From positions 1-28,083 of the forward strand of contig JAGCSE010000213.1 in the NCBI GenBank assembly GCA_017964325.1: a stretch of DNA of 28,083 nt, in the 5' to 3' direction. The notes under the pieces are model-generated. The model was not told where the DNA came from and ran no database searches. It was given only the letters and a program-made list of their open reading frames with translations. This DNA is from Victivallales bacterium. GTDB lineage: Bacteria > Verrucomicrobiota > Lentisphaeria > Oligosphaerales > Oligosphaeraceae. The translations under genes and the position numbers were made by a program. This document shows positions 16,201 through 21,617 of the stretch, in pieces; position 1 is the first letter of the stretch; each line of letters opens with the position of its first letter.

Positions 16201-18412
16201 ACGTCGTGTTCTCTGTAAGACGGCCTTCCTCCAATGCCACGCCATTGTCGTTCAATACACAGATTTCCGCCGTCTGGCTATTTTGGGACAGTTCATGCCA
16301 GCCGTCTTCAGAAGCCGTTGAATTCCAAGAAGCAGGCAGTTCCTTTCCGTCCAGCGAAACCTTTTCTTCCGTCGTGGATAAATCAATGGTTCCGCGCACG
16401 ATGCGGCCGCCGAAGCCGTCTCGCAAATCCAATCGTGCCGCATTGGAGACGACGGTTGCATGGACAAGCTCTTTCATTCCCGTATCCGCCATCTTGCAAA
16501 TCGTGACCGTCACGTCGTTTGTCACGATATTCGCCCCGCCAGAAGCGACGAGATGCACCGTGAAGGTCTCTTCGTCCGCCGCCAAATTGCCCCCCATAAT
16601 CGGAATGGCGATGTACTTCGTGCCGTTGTTCGTAGAGCTCCATGTCAGCTTGCCGGCGGCTAGGCCATAGTCCTCTTTAAACGTCGCCGTGCCGTCCGTC
16701 GCCGTCCATTCCGCATAAAAAGTTGAATTCCGCGAACCAGACACCGTCACTGGCAGATACGCCGTCCCGCAGTCTTCATAGACCGCCGTCCCATGCAACG
16801 TCAGCGATGGATAAGTACTGGAAATGACCAGTCCGCGTGACGCAACATAACCGTTGTCCGCCACCGTGCCGCTGGAATAGTTGAAGATCAACGCATTGGC
16901 GGGGAAGACGACCTCCGCCTCCCGCATGTCCGTATCACCCGCATAGCCGTCGTCTGTCGCCATTGAGAACTGCACGAAGGCGTCTTCCAAGCCGTTTATC
17001 TGCAGTTTGCCGCCGTTTTCGACGATGATGCGCGTATCCTCCGTGAACTTCACGGTCGTCCCTTCCGTGATGATCAGCGTCACACCGTTCGGAATATAGA
17101 CGTCGTTGCGGATCAGACGGACGGCGGAATTATCCCATGTCGTGTTCTCCGTCAATCGCCCTTCCTCGCAATGGACATCATCTGTGTTCAGAACCGCCAC
17201 ATCCCGTGTCTCACCACCTTGTGACAGTTCCAACCAGCCATCCTCCAACGTGGTCGTATCCCATGACTCGCCAATGACCTTTCCGTTCAGCGTCACATCG
17301 CCGTCGGTGTCGGACATCGCCATCACGCCCTGCGCGATGCATCCGCCGAAATCATCGCGCAAATCCAACCGGACGGGCTGTGATGTGGCCGTGGCGGCCG
17401 TCAGATGGTCGAACTCGCTATCCGCATTATTGTAAATGGTGACGAGCGCCTCCGCCGTCTGGATGTTCGCTCCGTATGACCGTACAAGGCGGATTGTGAA
17501 CGTCACGTCTTCATCCGTCTGCGATTCCGTCACAAGCGGAATTTCAATATACCGTACACCAGCAGACGTGGATGTCCAGCTGACACGGCCGCTGTTTTCC
17601 GTAAAATCGACTCCGTATTTCGCCGTGCCATCGACGGTTTGCCAATCGACTGCAAACGACGTACTGCGCGAGCCTGACACCATGACGGGAATGCGCACGG
17701 AACCGCTCTGTCGCATCGCCCGCACAGGCTGCACGGCAAGATATGGTAATGCGCCAATGACAATATGATTGACGGCGAACCAACTGTTATCCGTCCATCC
17801 CTCATCTTCATAACATTTAATCCGTGGCTCTGTCTCATTCACCACTTCTGCATCCTGCCAATCCGTGTTGCCACCGACGGAATCATCCGCCACCTGTGCA
17901 AACTCTATAGGCAAATTTTCACCGCCGTTGACGGCGATTTTGCCACCATGCTCGACGATGATGCGGCTGTCCTCCGCGAACTTCACAATCGCCCCTTCGG
18001 AAATCGACAGCGTCACGCCGTTCGGCACATACACGTCGTTGCGGACGACATGGACGACTTCATTATCCCACGTGCTCCGGTCCATGATGCGCCCTTCCTC
18101 CAGCCGGATGGATGCGTCATTGCGAACACATACCCGCTCCGTCTTCCCATTGCAGGACAACGTATGCCAGCCATCCACCAAAGCGGTTGTATTCCAAGAA
18201 GATGAAATGGCTTTGCCATCGCATTTCACCGTGCCTTCCGCTGCAGAAAGCGCCACCACGCCCTGCACGACGCGCCCGCCGAAGCCGTCGCGCAAGTCCA
18301 GCCGCGCCACGGCTGATTCAGCCGTGGCGACCGTCAGCCCTTCAAACTGCGCATAAACAGCTATGGTGGAGACAAGAAACGTGGCAATAATGAAATGAAT
18401 GGTATGCTTCAT
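7229..18412 (-). CDS. Giant secreted modular protein: Calx-beta repeats, beta-helix, CARDB, PKD, CHB_HEX, SUMF1 domain
   Basis: A 3727-residue exported protein. Residues 1-21 form a signal peptide, probably cut after VYA. Three homologous modules of about 311 residues (23-333, 334-645, 646-955) each combine a short beta domain, a beta-solenoid unit (NDVYVPNGVTL...AIVKF) and a Calx-beta domain (DGTAK...). More solenoid units with GGDTNxDG and a parallel beta-helix follow to ~1450. Then come a CARDB domain (~1488-1600), three carboxypeptidase-regulatory-like beta domains (~1955-2200), a PKD domain with WDFDGDG (~2220-2297), a helical/beta region coded by A/T-rich DNA, a second PKD-like unit (REWDFGDG, ~2711-2770) and a Cys cluster (C2789-H2808). 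The tail has a DUF11-like beta domain, a fibronectin-III-like unit, GWN repeats, a chitobiase-type CHB_HEX unit, BspA-like LRRs and a C-terminal SUMF1 domain (~3428-3727). Likely a cell-surface adhesin or polysaccharide-binding protein. AAAAGA is the only SD-like signal upstream. Confidence 0.88.
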   Translation of the reverse strand: MKHTIHFIIATFLVSTIAVYAQFEGLTVATAESAVARLDLRDGFGGRVVQGVVALSAAEGTVKCDGKAISSSWNTTALVDGWHTLSCNGKTERVCVRNDASIRLEEGRIMDRSTWDNEVVHVVRNDVYVPNGVTLSISEGAIVKFAEDSRIIVEHGGKIAVNGGENLPIEFAQVADDSVGGNTDWQDAEVVNETEPRIKCYEDEGWTDNSWFAVNHIVIGALPYLAVQPVRAMRQSGSVRIPVMVSGSRSTSFAVDWQTVDGTAKYGVDFTENSGRVSWTSTSAGVRYIEIPLVTESQTDEDVTFTIRLVRSYGANIQTAEALVTIYNNADSEFDHLTAATATSQPVRLDLRDDFGGCIAQGVMAMSDTDGDVTLNGKVIGESWDTTTLEDGWLELSQGGETRDVAVLNTDDVHCEEGRLTENTTWDNSAVRLIRNDVYIPNGVTLIITEGTTVKFTEDTRIIVENGGKLQINGLEDAFVQFSMATDDGYAGDTDMREAEVVFPANALIFNYSSGTVADNGYVASRGLVISSTYPSLTLHGTAVYEDCGTAYLPVTVSGSRNSTFYAEWTATDGTATFKEDYGLAAGKLTWSSTNNGTKYIAIPIMGGNLAADEETFTVHLVASGGANIVTNDVTVTICKMADTGMKELVHATVVSNAARLDLRDGFGGRIVRGTIDLSTTEEKVSLDGKELPASWNSTASEDGWHELSQNSQTAEICVLNDNGVALEEGRLTENTTWDSTVVHLIRNDVYVPNGVTLTMTSGAVVKFTEDTRIIVEHGGKVSVQGTSESPVLFALATDDAFGGDTDMRDGTMDAPSDWLIYCYNTSTGWTDNGFMNVRQVTFSTLPTVSIHNSRVIEHQGFVAIPVTVSGTRKATFSVDWQATDGTAKLNSDYTLSSGRLSWTTTDNGTRYIEIPIVSDAIVEELEDFTVVLTASSGTNIDVAESTVSIFESAATLPADAEYACTTVETEEGAEVDERTDLFSRLARDVETLCFSTAWAGKATATSVRISVQLDEDNEVPQTIHATTDGDTDGTAKWETYNLGTGRYLLAHETLDNRGGLLDRLETTFFINREVIIHDGRLTGDETWDDSAIHVVRGNVIVPAGVMLTISDGAIVKFQSGCGIIAKLGSVVECNGVTFTHIADDSIGGDTNLDGFASMPSYDAYTLGGDGAVRMDSACKLYCKSATLPSGNLTKNTTLSGNLVYKATGNLTIANGVTLTIEPGAVLKFSSGQGITVNSGATLEAIGTRAQPIVFTSIKDDEHGGDTNQDGNGTVPEEGDWIGITVNGGDAVFNNAILQWGGWGQYSNQRDAILRCNSGYLNLNGCIVQNSLLRLIYAAGNVEIDNSILQQARFGVQGNARITNSVLAFCSDYTLDGDGLLNNSILYETASSNGYSSNYSCFWNAGILNGDGNITDNPLFNDAENGDFTLKPNSPCIDAGDGTVAPELDYWGKPRMNCTKINDTGIASENGCVPDIGIYEYPGTGGGEVPDLKVNWVSGSSIGISGETITVSYQIENVGSVSFQGYWQDSISLCSADEELGQQTVELGDIAGYEHLAVGEKKTIIRQCRIPAIMPGKWRLAVTVNSNLDIYERMFQNNRIEGEDVIEVQVEEWKNKKIYALGSGENIALKAGDHEFLELVSQFKDVLDWQCGVGFIPTETHSDATGRSLNDGRVIMVMPSAADKTAYIRIANDSLTGASFSINSINVAEAVCDVTPNVVSNSEIVTISFVLLDAASVKSVCLKNANEKIQAVGISTDDEGRTVASFNLSDKEANDYDLKVTTSNENVYIANKAVTIVEAVRRANLEAWLDVPDSVREGRQYIGYIRYKNTGNADMNAPVFRVIGENGTQLKVKISDEESDVLLLYGAGSSPVNVLKAGEECKVPFYFSFTGSCRLKFDTMKFPEEEYPVSKTFTTWKELEKAVHKAALRLAARGKEEMDFKVLQNFAECTAVSSFSAISGYVYHAKSLAAIPKATIRATTVDENATEITVETDENGYFCFDTLTGETEYLLTLAFAETVGECKISTVAGQDVNGVELLCIPLGSIDGYVCMKNGQPITENYSVELWMEDGVQALSIVDVSENGKFEFHNLSENTYYLKVSNVDMAIIHKSGPISVDVNNNHHSALLYISQPGCLEGIITTKNGEMTDCEGLTVTAYCQEERYETKVNEDGSWQFTELPAGKYSLEVFGEKWQSEEFTLVELDEGEWQENVELLIVHKKVFMPFPSQGSGPLEVTCYFSFDKSTDGYAFAWDFDGDGVTDSEEPEPQWIYSVLGEHRIDLTLTTPEGNTIQEQQIVNVIKPIENVLRDDVILLHETENPPYEFVSWDGTILVMREVGEYPVKLVKDAKMLFKYPDGDVIAVKILASRKVGDYYYLTVDDAVLTDLFKSFSIRVKDDGIMGTRGENKWEAIKKRIAGSEGFTLDITFEKLPYDLKIEYDENEEIKSFEYEDGYKIEETFSWNGSLSVDLLPDKIKQKMLKLQDKIEEEIFKIPLDVTVLTPTGPIIIPNEFIIKSYFNGSLSFEAELAFEKTFKQELTWVSSKKRLENGEWEIQEAGLLPKLNCTSNIDSASFNAKLNGGVEMGIKLKLLVCGKSIKDKFEASVADLTGKVGIGISFEASPKKLSVSAGLKLSAVIKLFNFKKEEGILPEVDLSVFTIPLYSGILWGKTWKWGVPMERFSWNAMPYDYSLNSYSVNFNTLGPEQETQVVSKRPLMLGRYEIVYHPADNIDSREWDFGDGKSEIHSGGSPDSFSYVYEGKSSHRVSLLPKRFFMKGVKFTSLVVPSGEKRKCPICGHIFGSYSTTCTCHCHGYYEFPDDDCLPPILQSCDPNEIVGPRGAGDPATQRLVERGEWLDYTVYFENKSTADAAAQEIWVDLDLDEKLVDVSTFQLGAISFGNQLVNTLNGKATGKFTVTQDGTPWQVRGKVTCDKDNGAVQWYLRSYDPANAEGGYWPAVVTAGFLPPNDDNHSGEGYVSFRVKVRDDAPIGRRIDCSATITFDRNQPITTSPAWFNWIYDGATATTETGVMTWDAQDDATYDVTIWKGDADKNSDAAELVTTSDSLTMNRWRLPSILLNDVDYYWQVTTTTADGTVTESPVWGFDLGGRCTLELKPGWNLFSLPFRPENYTERILLGQNLFGIENNSYTRTSSLEGGKAYWLFQHDNTKRYLDIFPSQTRTAEEIPLKAGWNMVGPTDTERHLDSGYTIWYWQDGRFVYLEEDAEGGYTLKAGVGYWIYIMDDGEFPNAVNLEFRPPSGTKFSGEGLQVFLRSNLAHDIVTFYYTLDGSKPTDRSKRYDVANGIWLTSTATIRVAAYVNNRLVRDDFRANYTKLPYTYSIQDGKATITRYTVGNMTEVAIPDKIDGAVVTGIGDHCFAGASSLTSLKLPDSIVSIGEDAFDGCTALTTVESGSRYVHDWMREHMPMVKLTGLLEDDDLYIVVDLSAGPDAANYPVRYTDQAPNLEDDACRTTELWLRKIPAGTFIMGSPEDEVGRRDSDMAQHEVTLTQDYYIGVFECTQKQWELVMGSNPSSINGNSRPVECVSYEMIRGTGEQGGAGWPEYGHSVDATSFMGKLQAKTGLVFDLPTEAQWEYACRAGTTTALNSGKNLTSTGQDANMAEVGRYAYNHLDGKGGYSDGHAKVGSYRQNAWGLYDMHGNVYELCLDWYGASTSSVAAVSDPVGPNTGWIRVQRGGDWARGAELCRSASRSFLTPSDCYHHYGFRIFCQSSGR
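10010..11500. other. A/T-rich segment inside the giant gene
   Basis: Within the giant gene this stretch is markedly richer in A/T than the flanking exon-like portions (7.3-9.9 kb and 14-18.4 kb), and codons shift to A/T-ending forms. It encodes residues ~2300-2800: the region after the first PKD domain, rich in Lys, Glu and Ile, plus the second PKD unit and the Cys cluster. Intermediate composition continues to about 13.7 kb. This suggests that the gene was assembled from parts of different origin. Confidence 0.55.
15545..18346 (-). repeat. Three tandem ~311-residue coding modules
   Basis: Modules begin at F23, F334 and M646 (DNA starts 18346, 17413 and 16477). Each opens with a segment ending RLDLRDxFGG, continues with EEGRL..TTWDN...LIRNDVYVPNGVTL and ends with a Calx-beta unit of the form DGTAxxxxDYxxxxGxLxWxxxxxGxxYIxIPI. 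Matching order and length show in-gene triplication. A fourth, incomplete solenoid part follows at ~15200. Confidence 0.8.
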
Positions 18413-18454
18413 AATCTTTTATGGAGGTTATCTTGTGATGTAAGTAGCTTCCGC

Positions 18455-18544
18455 TAGCGGCTCTAGCGGCTCTAGCGGTTCTAGAGATTCTAGAGATTCT
18501 AGTGCTTCTAGCGGTTCTAGAGATGCTAGCAGTTCTAGAGAAGC
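18455..18544. repeat. Tandem array of ten 9-bp units with CTAG core
   Basis: Ten 9-base units of the form TAGCGGTTC/TAGAGATTC run without gap. Nearly every unit boundary gives CTAG, a tetranucleotide usually rare in bacterial DNA. On the minus strand the units read CTAGAACCG, CTAGAATCT and similar. The array fills the 169-base gap between the two SUMF1-domain genes. No spacers are present, so it is not a CRISPR; coding use is unlikely, although the frame after the upstream stop stays open. Confidence 0.9.
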
Positions 18545-18581
18545 AAACGGCGTTATACGAGGTTGTTAAGCAAATACATCC

Positions 18582-19823
18582 TTATTGGACTGCGGGCAAG
18601 CAGGCTAGGCGGAAGCCAAAATAATTGTAGATGCTATTGGAATGGAAGTAGTTGCCGGCTAAACGACATGCCGAACGGCAGCTCTGCGCGAAGCCGTTGC
18701 CGTAGAAGTAGAAGCTTTCCCCGCAGCCGCCGCGCAATATGCGGCAAGAGCCTGAACCGGTGCCCTTAGGATCCGTCGCATCGTTTGACGACAATCCTCC
18801 ATACCAGTCCAGGCACCATTCCCAAACGTTTCCATGCATGTCATAAAGCCCCCAGGCGTTCGGAAGATAGGAGCCAACTTTTGTATGCTCCGAATATCCT
18901 CCTTTGCCATCGTTTCTGTTATTTTTGTATCGTCCTACTTCCGCCATGTTTGAACATGATTCCGTCCCCGTCAGATTTTTACCTGAATTGAGGGCTGTGC
19001 TCGTTCCCGCGCGGCAGGCGTATTCCCACTGGGCTTCCGTGGGCAAATCGAAAAGCAAGGATGTCTTGGCGCGCAGGACATGGAAGAAGGAGTCTTCATC
19101 CACCTGGTTGCTGACAGGCCAACTCGCCCCGTTCACCGTTCCGCGAAGCATATCGTAGCTGACATAATCCACTGGGCGCGTATCGCCTTTGTAAGGAGAC
19201 GGATTCGTCCCCATGACCAATTGGTACTGTTTCTGCGTGACTTCGAAGACACCGATGTAGTAGGGCTTCGTCAGCGTGACCTTGTGGAGCGTCTCGTCCG
19301 AATAGCGTCCCAATTCCTCCGCTGGCGACCCCATCATGAATGTGCCGGGGAAGATGAGACGGAGCCACAATTCCGTCGTACGGCAGGTGTCCTGTGTGAT
19401 ATCAGGCGGCGTCGCGCTGTAACGGACAGGATATTTCGCGACATCCACGCCGCCGGACAAATCGACGACCATATATGGATACGCCCCCGTAAACGCCTGA
19501 ATCGTAACGGTGAAGTCGCCCGTATGCAGGTTCGGTTCATCGACGGACATGTCCCATGTCACGCGATGCATTCCCGCCTTCACGGGGTCCTTCGCGCCGT
19601 CGCCCTCCAGCGTTTTCAGCGGGAAGGAGCGGTTCTCCGCGCCATCCTTGCCGATGAAGCCGACATAGATATCCGCGTTCTTGTCGTCATACGTGACGGT
19701 GTAGTCGATATCGACCTTTCCGTTCCACGGCCACCGCTGCTGCACCTTCTGCACGGAGACCGACACCTCGCCGGCCGTTAGCACGGCCGCCATCATCAAC
19801 ATCAACAGCATCCATTTCTTCAT
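18582..19823 (-). CDS. Secreted SUMF1/FGE-fold (C-type lectin-like) protein
   Basis: A 413-residue exported protein: signal peptide (residues 1-18, cut near LTAGE), a beta-sandwich domain of about 95 residues (KVQQRWPWNGKVDIDYTV to GDFTVTIQAF), then a SUMF1 domain from ~150. The SUMF1 landmarks are GTFMMGSP, YYIGVFEVTQKQY, FDLPTEAQWEYACRAG, WGLYDMHGNVWEWCLDWYG and the ending FGFRLACLP. It is homologous to the C-terminal ~300 residues of the giant protein, including the VDLSGGVDVAKYPVRY linker. Of the two cysteines of true formylglycine-generating enzyme, the first (RGGSYMC) is replaced, so it is not a sulfatase activator. The last ~55 codons are rich in NNC/NNT codons (AGC TTC TAC TTC TAC GGC AAC), as in DGR variable regions. 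AAGGAA precedes the ATG. Probably surface-exposed; ligand unknown. Confidence 0.87.
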   Translation of the reverse strand: MKKWMLLMLMMAAVLTAGEVSVSVQKVQQRWPWNGKVDIDYTVTYDDKNADIYVGFIGKDGAENRSFPLKTLEGDGAKDPVKAGMHRVTWDMSVDEPNLHTGDFTVTIQAFTGAYPYMVVDLSGGVDVAKYPVRYSATPPDITQDTCRTTELWLRLIFPGTFMMGSPAEELGRYSDETLHKVTLTKPYYIGVFEVTQKQYQLVMGTNPSPYKGDTRPVDYVSYDMLRGTVNGASWPVSNQVDEDSFFHVLRAKTSLLFDLPTEAQWEYACRAGTSTALNSGKNLTGTESCSNMAEVGRYKNNRNDGKGGYSEHTKVGSYLPNAWGLYDMHGNVWEWCLDWYGGLSSNDATDPKGTGSGSCRILRGGCGESFYFYGNGFAQSCRSACRLAGNYFHSNSIYNYFGFRLACLPAVQ

Positions 19824-19984
19824 CGTCGTGTTCCTTCAAGAGTGAGGGGGGTATATATTTTTTTGAATAATTATTGCGTCATAAGTTACATTCTTTGTTT
19901 AAAAATAATTTATTCATAATTCTCTTTATGTCAAGAGAGAAGATTAAAAAATGATGAAGACGGTACCATGCGGGCGTCCCGCCT

Positions 19985-20014
19985 GCGGGCAACGGCGGGG
20001 ACACCGTCGCTACT
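19985..20014. repeat. Element A copy (GC-rich, GGCGGGGACACCGTCG)
   Basis: The stretch CAACGGCGGGGACACCGTCG with flanks matches 21618-21645 and, in part, 23107-23125. Next to it, GCGGGCG-TCC-CGCCTGC at 19970-19986 can form a hairpin. It sits in the 394-base gap upstream of the 413-residue gene and of the Rpn gene, which otherwise holds only A/T-rich DNA and the 10-bp array. Confidence 0.6.
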
Positions 20015-20020
20015 CCCCCT

Positions 20021-20110
20021 TCCTTTTATGATTTCTTATGATTCTTTATGACTTTTGTTTATTTTTTATGATTTACAATGAGTTATCATGCTTTATTATG
20101 ATTATTAATG
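20021..20110. repeat. 10-bp-periodic A/T-rich array, units ending in ATG
   Basis: Nine consecutive 10-base blocks, of the form ATTnTTTATG, run from 20021 to 20110, and eight of the nine end in ATG (ATG at 20028, 20038, 20048, 20068, 20078, 20088, 20098 and 20108). The unit at 20051-20060 has decayed. The period is close to one DNA helical turn, so the T-tracts are phased and the DNA may be bent. It lies about 110 bases upstream of the Rpn-family start. Confidence 0.75.
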
Positions 20111-20217
20111 ATAATAACAGAATTTTAAAGATATAATTTGCATTTCACTGTCCAGATGCTATTGTATGATTTGTCACAATTGGACTTGCTGTATTTTGAA
20201 ATGGAGATATATTAAAA

Positions 20218-21243
20218 ATGAGAAATAACATGAAGGATATGGATGCGGCTGGCAAGCTCTTCATGGCGCTGGACAGGCCGTTCGCGGACCTTGTGGATTT
20301 CTTCCTGAGGGAGGAGGGCTACAGGGTCGTCCGCGAATCCATGCGGGAGCGGGATCCAGAGGCGATCGGCCGTCCGCCGGGTGGACGCCACAGGAGGGTC
20401 GTGCACGACGTCGTGAAGGAGATGGACGTCCGGAGGCTTCGCGGGAGGCCGCGCCGCCTGACGGTGGCGTGGGCGAACCAGTCGTACGTGAGCCGCGTCA
20501 TGCCGGGGCGCGAGCTGATGTCGTCCGCGCTCCACTGGGACCGCTGGCGCGGCGGCATCAGGTCGGAGCACGAGAGGAACGGCGAGCTGAAGACTCCGGA
20601 GCAGTGGCTGGACGGCATCCTCCCCGGCGACCGGATGCCGCCCGTCCTGACGCTGACGCCCTATTTCGGGCAGAAGCCGTGGAGGGGGGCGAACCGCTTC
20701 GTCGCGGACATGCTGGACTGCCCGCCGGGGCTGGAGAAGGCCATGGCGGACTGCCCCGCCAACGTCGTCTCCTTCCGCGACATGACGGCGAGGCAGCTGT
20801 CGGCGTTCGACGCGGGCCCGATGCGGGCGGTCGCCAAGTGCATCCGTTACGCGCGCAACCACAGGCAATTAAGGCATGAGATGCGCACGGATCCGTCGTT
20901 CCTCGACATGCCGGCGGAGGCGTACGGGATCATCAACATTGCAACAGGAATGAATTTGAAACCAAGGCAAAAGGAGCACAACGACATGGCAAGGGATGTA
21001 TCGTCATACGACCAGTACCTGCTCGACATGGGCGAGAGAAGAGGCGAAAAGAAGGGCGAAAAGAGAGGCGAAAAGAAAGGTGAAAAGAAAGGAATCGCAG
21101 CCGCAATCATGAGATTCATCCAAAGCAGAAGAAGTCGCCATTTCTCCGAAACGCAGATACAAGAGGACCTGCAACTTGATTTCGGCCTGGATGAAGCCCA
21201 GGCAAGCCAGTACATGGCAAATTCCTTGACAGCAAAAGTTTGA
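20218..21243 (+). CDS. Rpn-family PD-(D/E)XK protein (recombination-promoting nuclease/transposase-like)
   Basis: A 341-residue protein of the Rpn/PD-(D/E)XK putative transposase family. Residues ~8-110 match the nuclease core: AGKLFMALDRPFADLVDFFL, VVHDVVKE (Asp64) and WANQSYVSRVMPGRELM. The family's central motif is usually ENQ; here residues 86-88 read ANQ, so the catalytic Glu seems replaced. Next, LTPYFGQKPWRG matches the conserved YxGxxPW segment. The C-terminal part (257-341) has a charged RGEKKGEKRGEKKGEKKG linker and a small helical domain. The DNA for residues 15-220 is strikingly GC-rich compared with its neighbours. GGAG is 11 bases before the ATG. An internal AAGGAG/ATG at 20971/20986 would allow separate translation of the C-terminal domain, and a copy of that domain follows as its own gene. 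In known rpn genes the short product inhibits the full-length nuclease. Confidence 0.75.
   Translation: MRNNMKDMDAAGKLFMALDRPFADLVDFFLREEGYRVVRESMRERDPEAIGRPPGGRHRRVVHDVVKEMDVRRLRGRPRRLTVAWANQSYVSRVMPGRELMSSALHWDRWRGGIRSEHERNGELKTPEQWLDGILPGDRMPPVLTLTPYFGQKPWRGANRFVADMLDCPPGLEKAMADCPANVVSFRDMTARQLSAFDAGPMRAVAKCIRYARNHRQLRHEMRTDPSFLDMPAEAYGIINIATGMNLKPRQKEHNDMARDVSSYDQYLLDMGERRGEKKGEKRGEKKGEKKGIAAAIMRFIQSRRSRHFSETQIQEDLQLDFGLDEAQASQYMANSLTAKV
20986..21243 (+). CDS. Internal in-frame start: putative short C-terminal Rpn product (RpnS-like)
   Basis: In frame with the Rpn gene at residue 257, ATG 20986 has AAGGAG at 20971-20976, nine bases upstream, inside the coding sequence. It would give an 85-residue protein: MARDVSSYDQYLLDMG, a charged linker with four RGEKKG-type units and a helical end, RHFSETQIQEDLQLDFG. 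Known E. coli rpn genes make such a short C-terminal protein from an internal start, and it blocks the full-length nuclease. That it is translated here is inferred; conservation of both the SD and the ATG in the downstream duplicate supports it. Confidence 0.55.
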   Translation: MARDVSSYDQYLLDMGERRGEKKGEKRGEKKGEKKGIAAAIMRFIQSRRSRHFSETQIQEDLQLDFGLDEAQASQYMANSLTAKV

Positions 21244-21268
21244 ACGAAATAATCCGGAGCACAACTAC

Positions 21269-21538
21269 ATGGCAAGGGATGTATCGTCATACGACCAGTA
21301 TCTGCTCGACATGGGCGAGAGAAGAGGTGAAAAGAAGGGGGAGAAGAAAGGCGAGAAGAAAGGAAGAATGGAAGGGCAGGCAGAAGGCATCGCCACCGCA
21401 ATCATGGGATTCATCCGAAGCAGAAGAAAGCGGCATTTCTCCGACACTCAAATACAAGAAGACCTGCGGCTTGATTTCGGACTGGACGAGGAGAAGGCAA
21501 GCCAGTACATGGCGGCGGCCTTGACAGCCAAGACGTGA
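21269..21538 (+). CDS. Stand-alone duplicate of the Rpn C-terminal domain (antitoxin-like)
   Basis: This 89-residue protein is a near copy of the Rpn C-terminal domain: the first 26 residues, MARDVSSYDQYLLDMGERRG plus EKKGEK, are identical, and the end QIQEDLRLDFGLDEEKASQYM matches with few changes. The charged linker differs in length (it adds RMEGQAEG). GGAG at 21256-21259 lies nine bases before ATG 21269, as in copy one, so the duplication includes the ribosome-binding site. It begins 25 bases after the Rpn stop. A domain copy with its own signals and no nuclease part is best read as a free antitoxin or inhibitor. It could also be a decayed second rpn gene that lost its 5' part. Confidence 0.72.
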   Translation: MARDVSSYDQYLLDMGERRGEKKGEKKGEKKGRMEGQAEGIATAIMGFIRSRRKRHFSDTQIQEDLRLDFGLDEEKASQYMAAALTAKT

Positions 21539-21617
21539 ATGATTTTTCTCGTCAAGAAACAGATGTACTTCTGTCCAGTACCGGCGGCGGAAGTCCTCGG
21601 GCGCAGGCGGGCTAAAG

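Noticed and set aside
18455..18544. CRISPR array
   Set aside because: Units are 9 bp with no unique spacers and no cas genes nearby.
18582..19823. Formylglycine-generating enzyme (sulfatase activator)
   Set aside because: The first active-site Cys is replaced, there is no sulfatase nearby, and the gene resembles secreted lectin-fold proteins.
19824..20217. Insertion sequence around the Rpn gene
   Set aside because: No terminal inverted repeats or target-site duplication could be recognised; only the dispersed element A copies flank it.
20212..20868. Minus-strand 218-residue frame and plus-strand frame 20469-20879
   Set aside because: GC-rich shadow frames of the Rpn gene; Pro/Arg-rich composition without motifs.
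21269..21538. Second intact rpn gene
   Set aside because: It has only the C-terminal domain; no nuclease-core coding precedes it between the upstream stop and its ATG.
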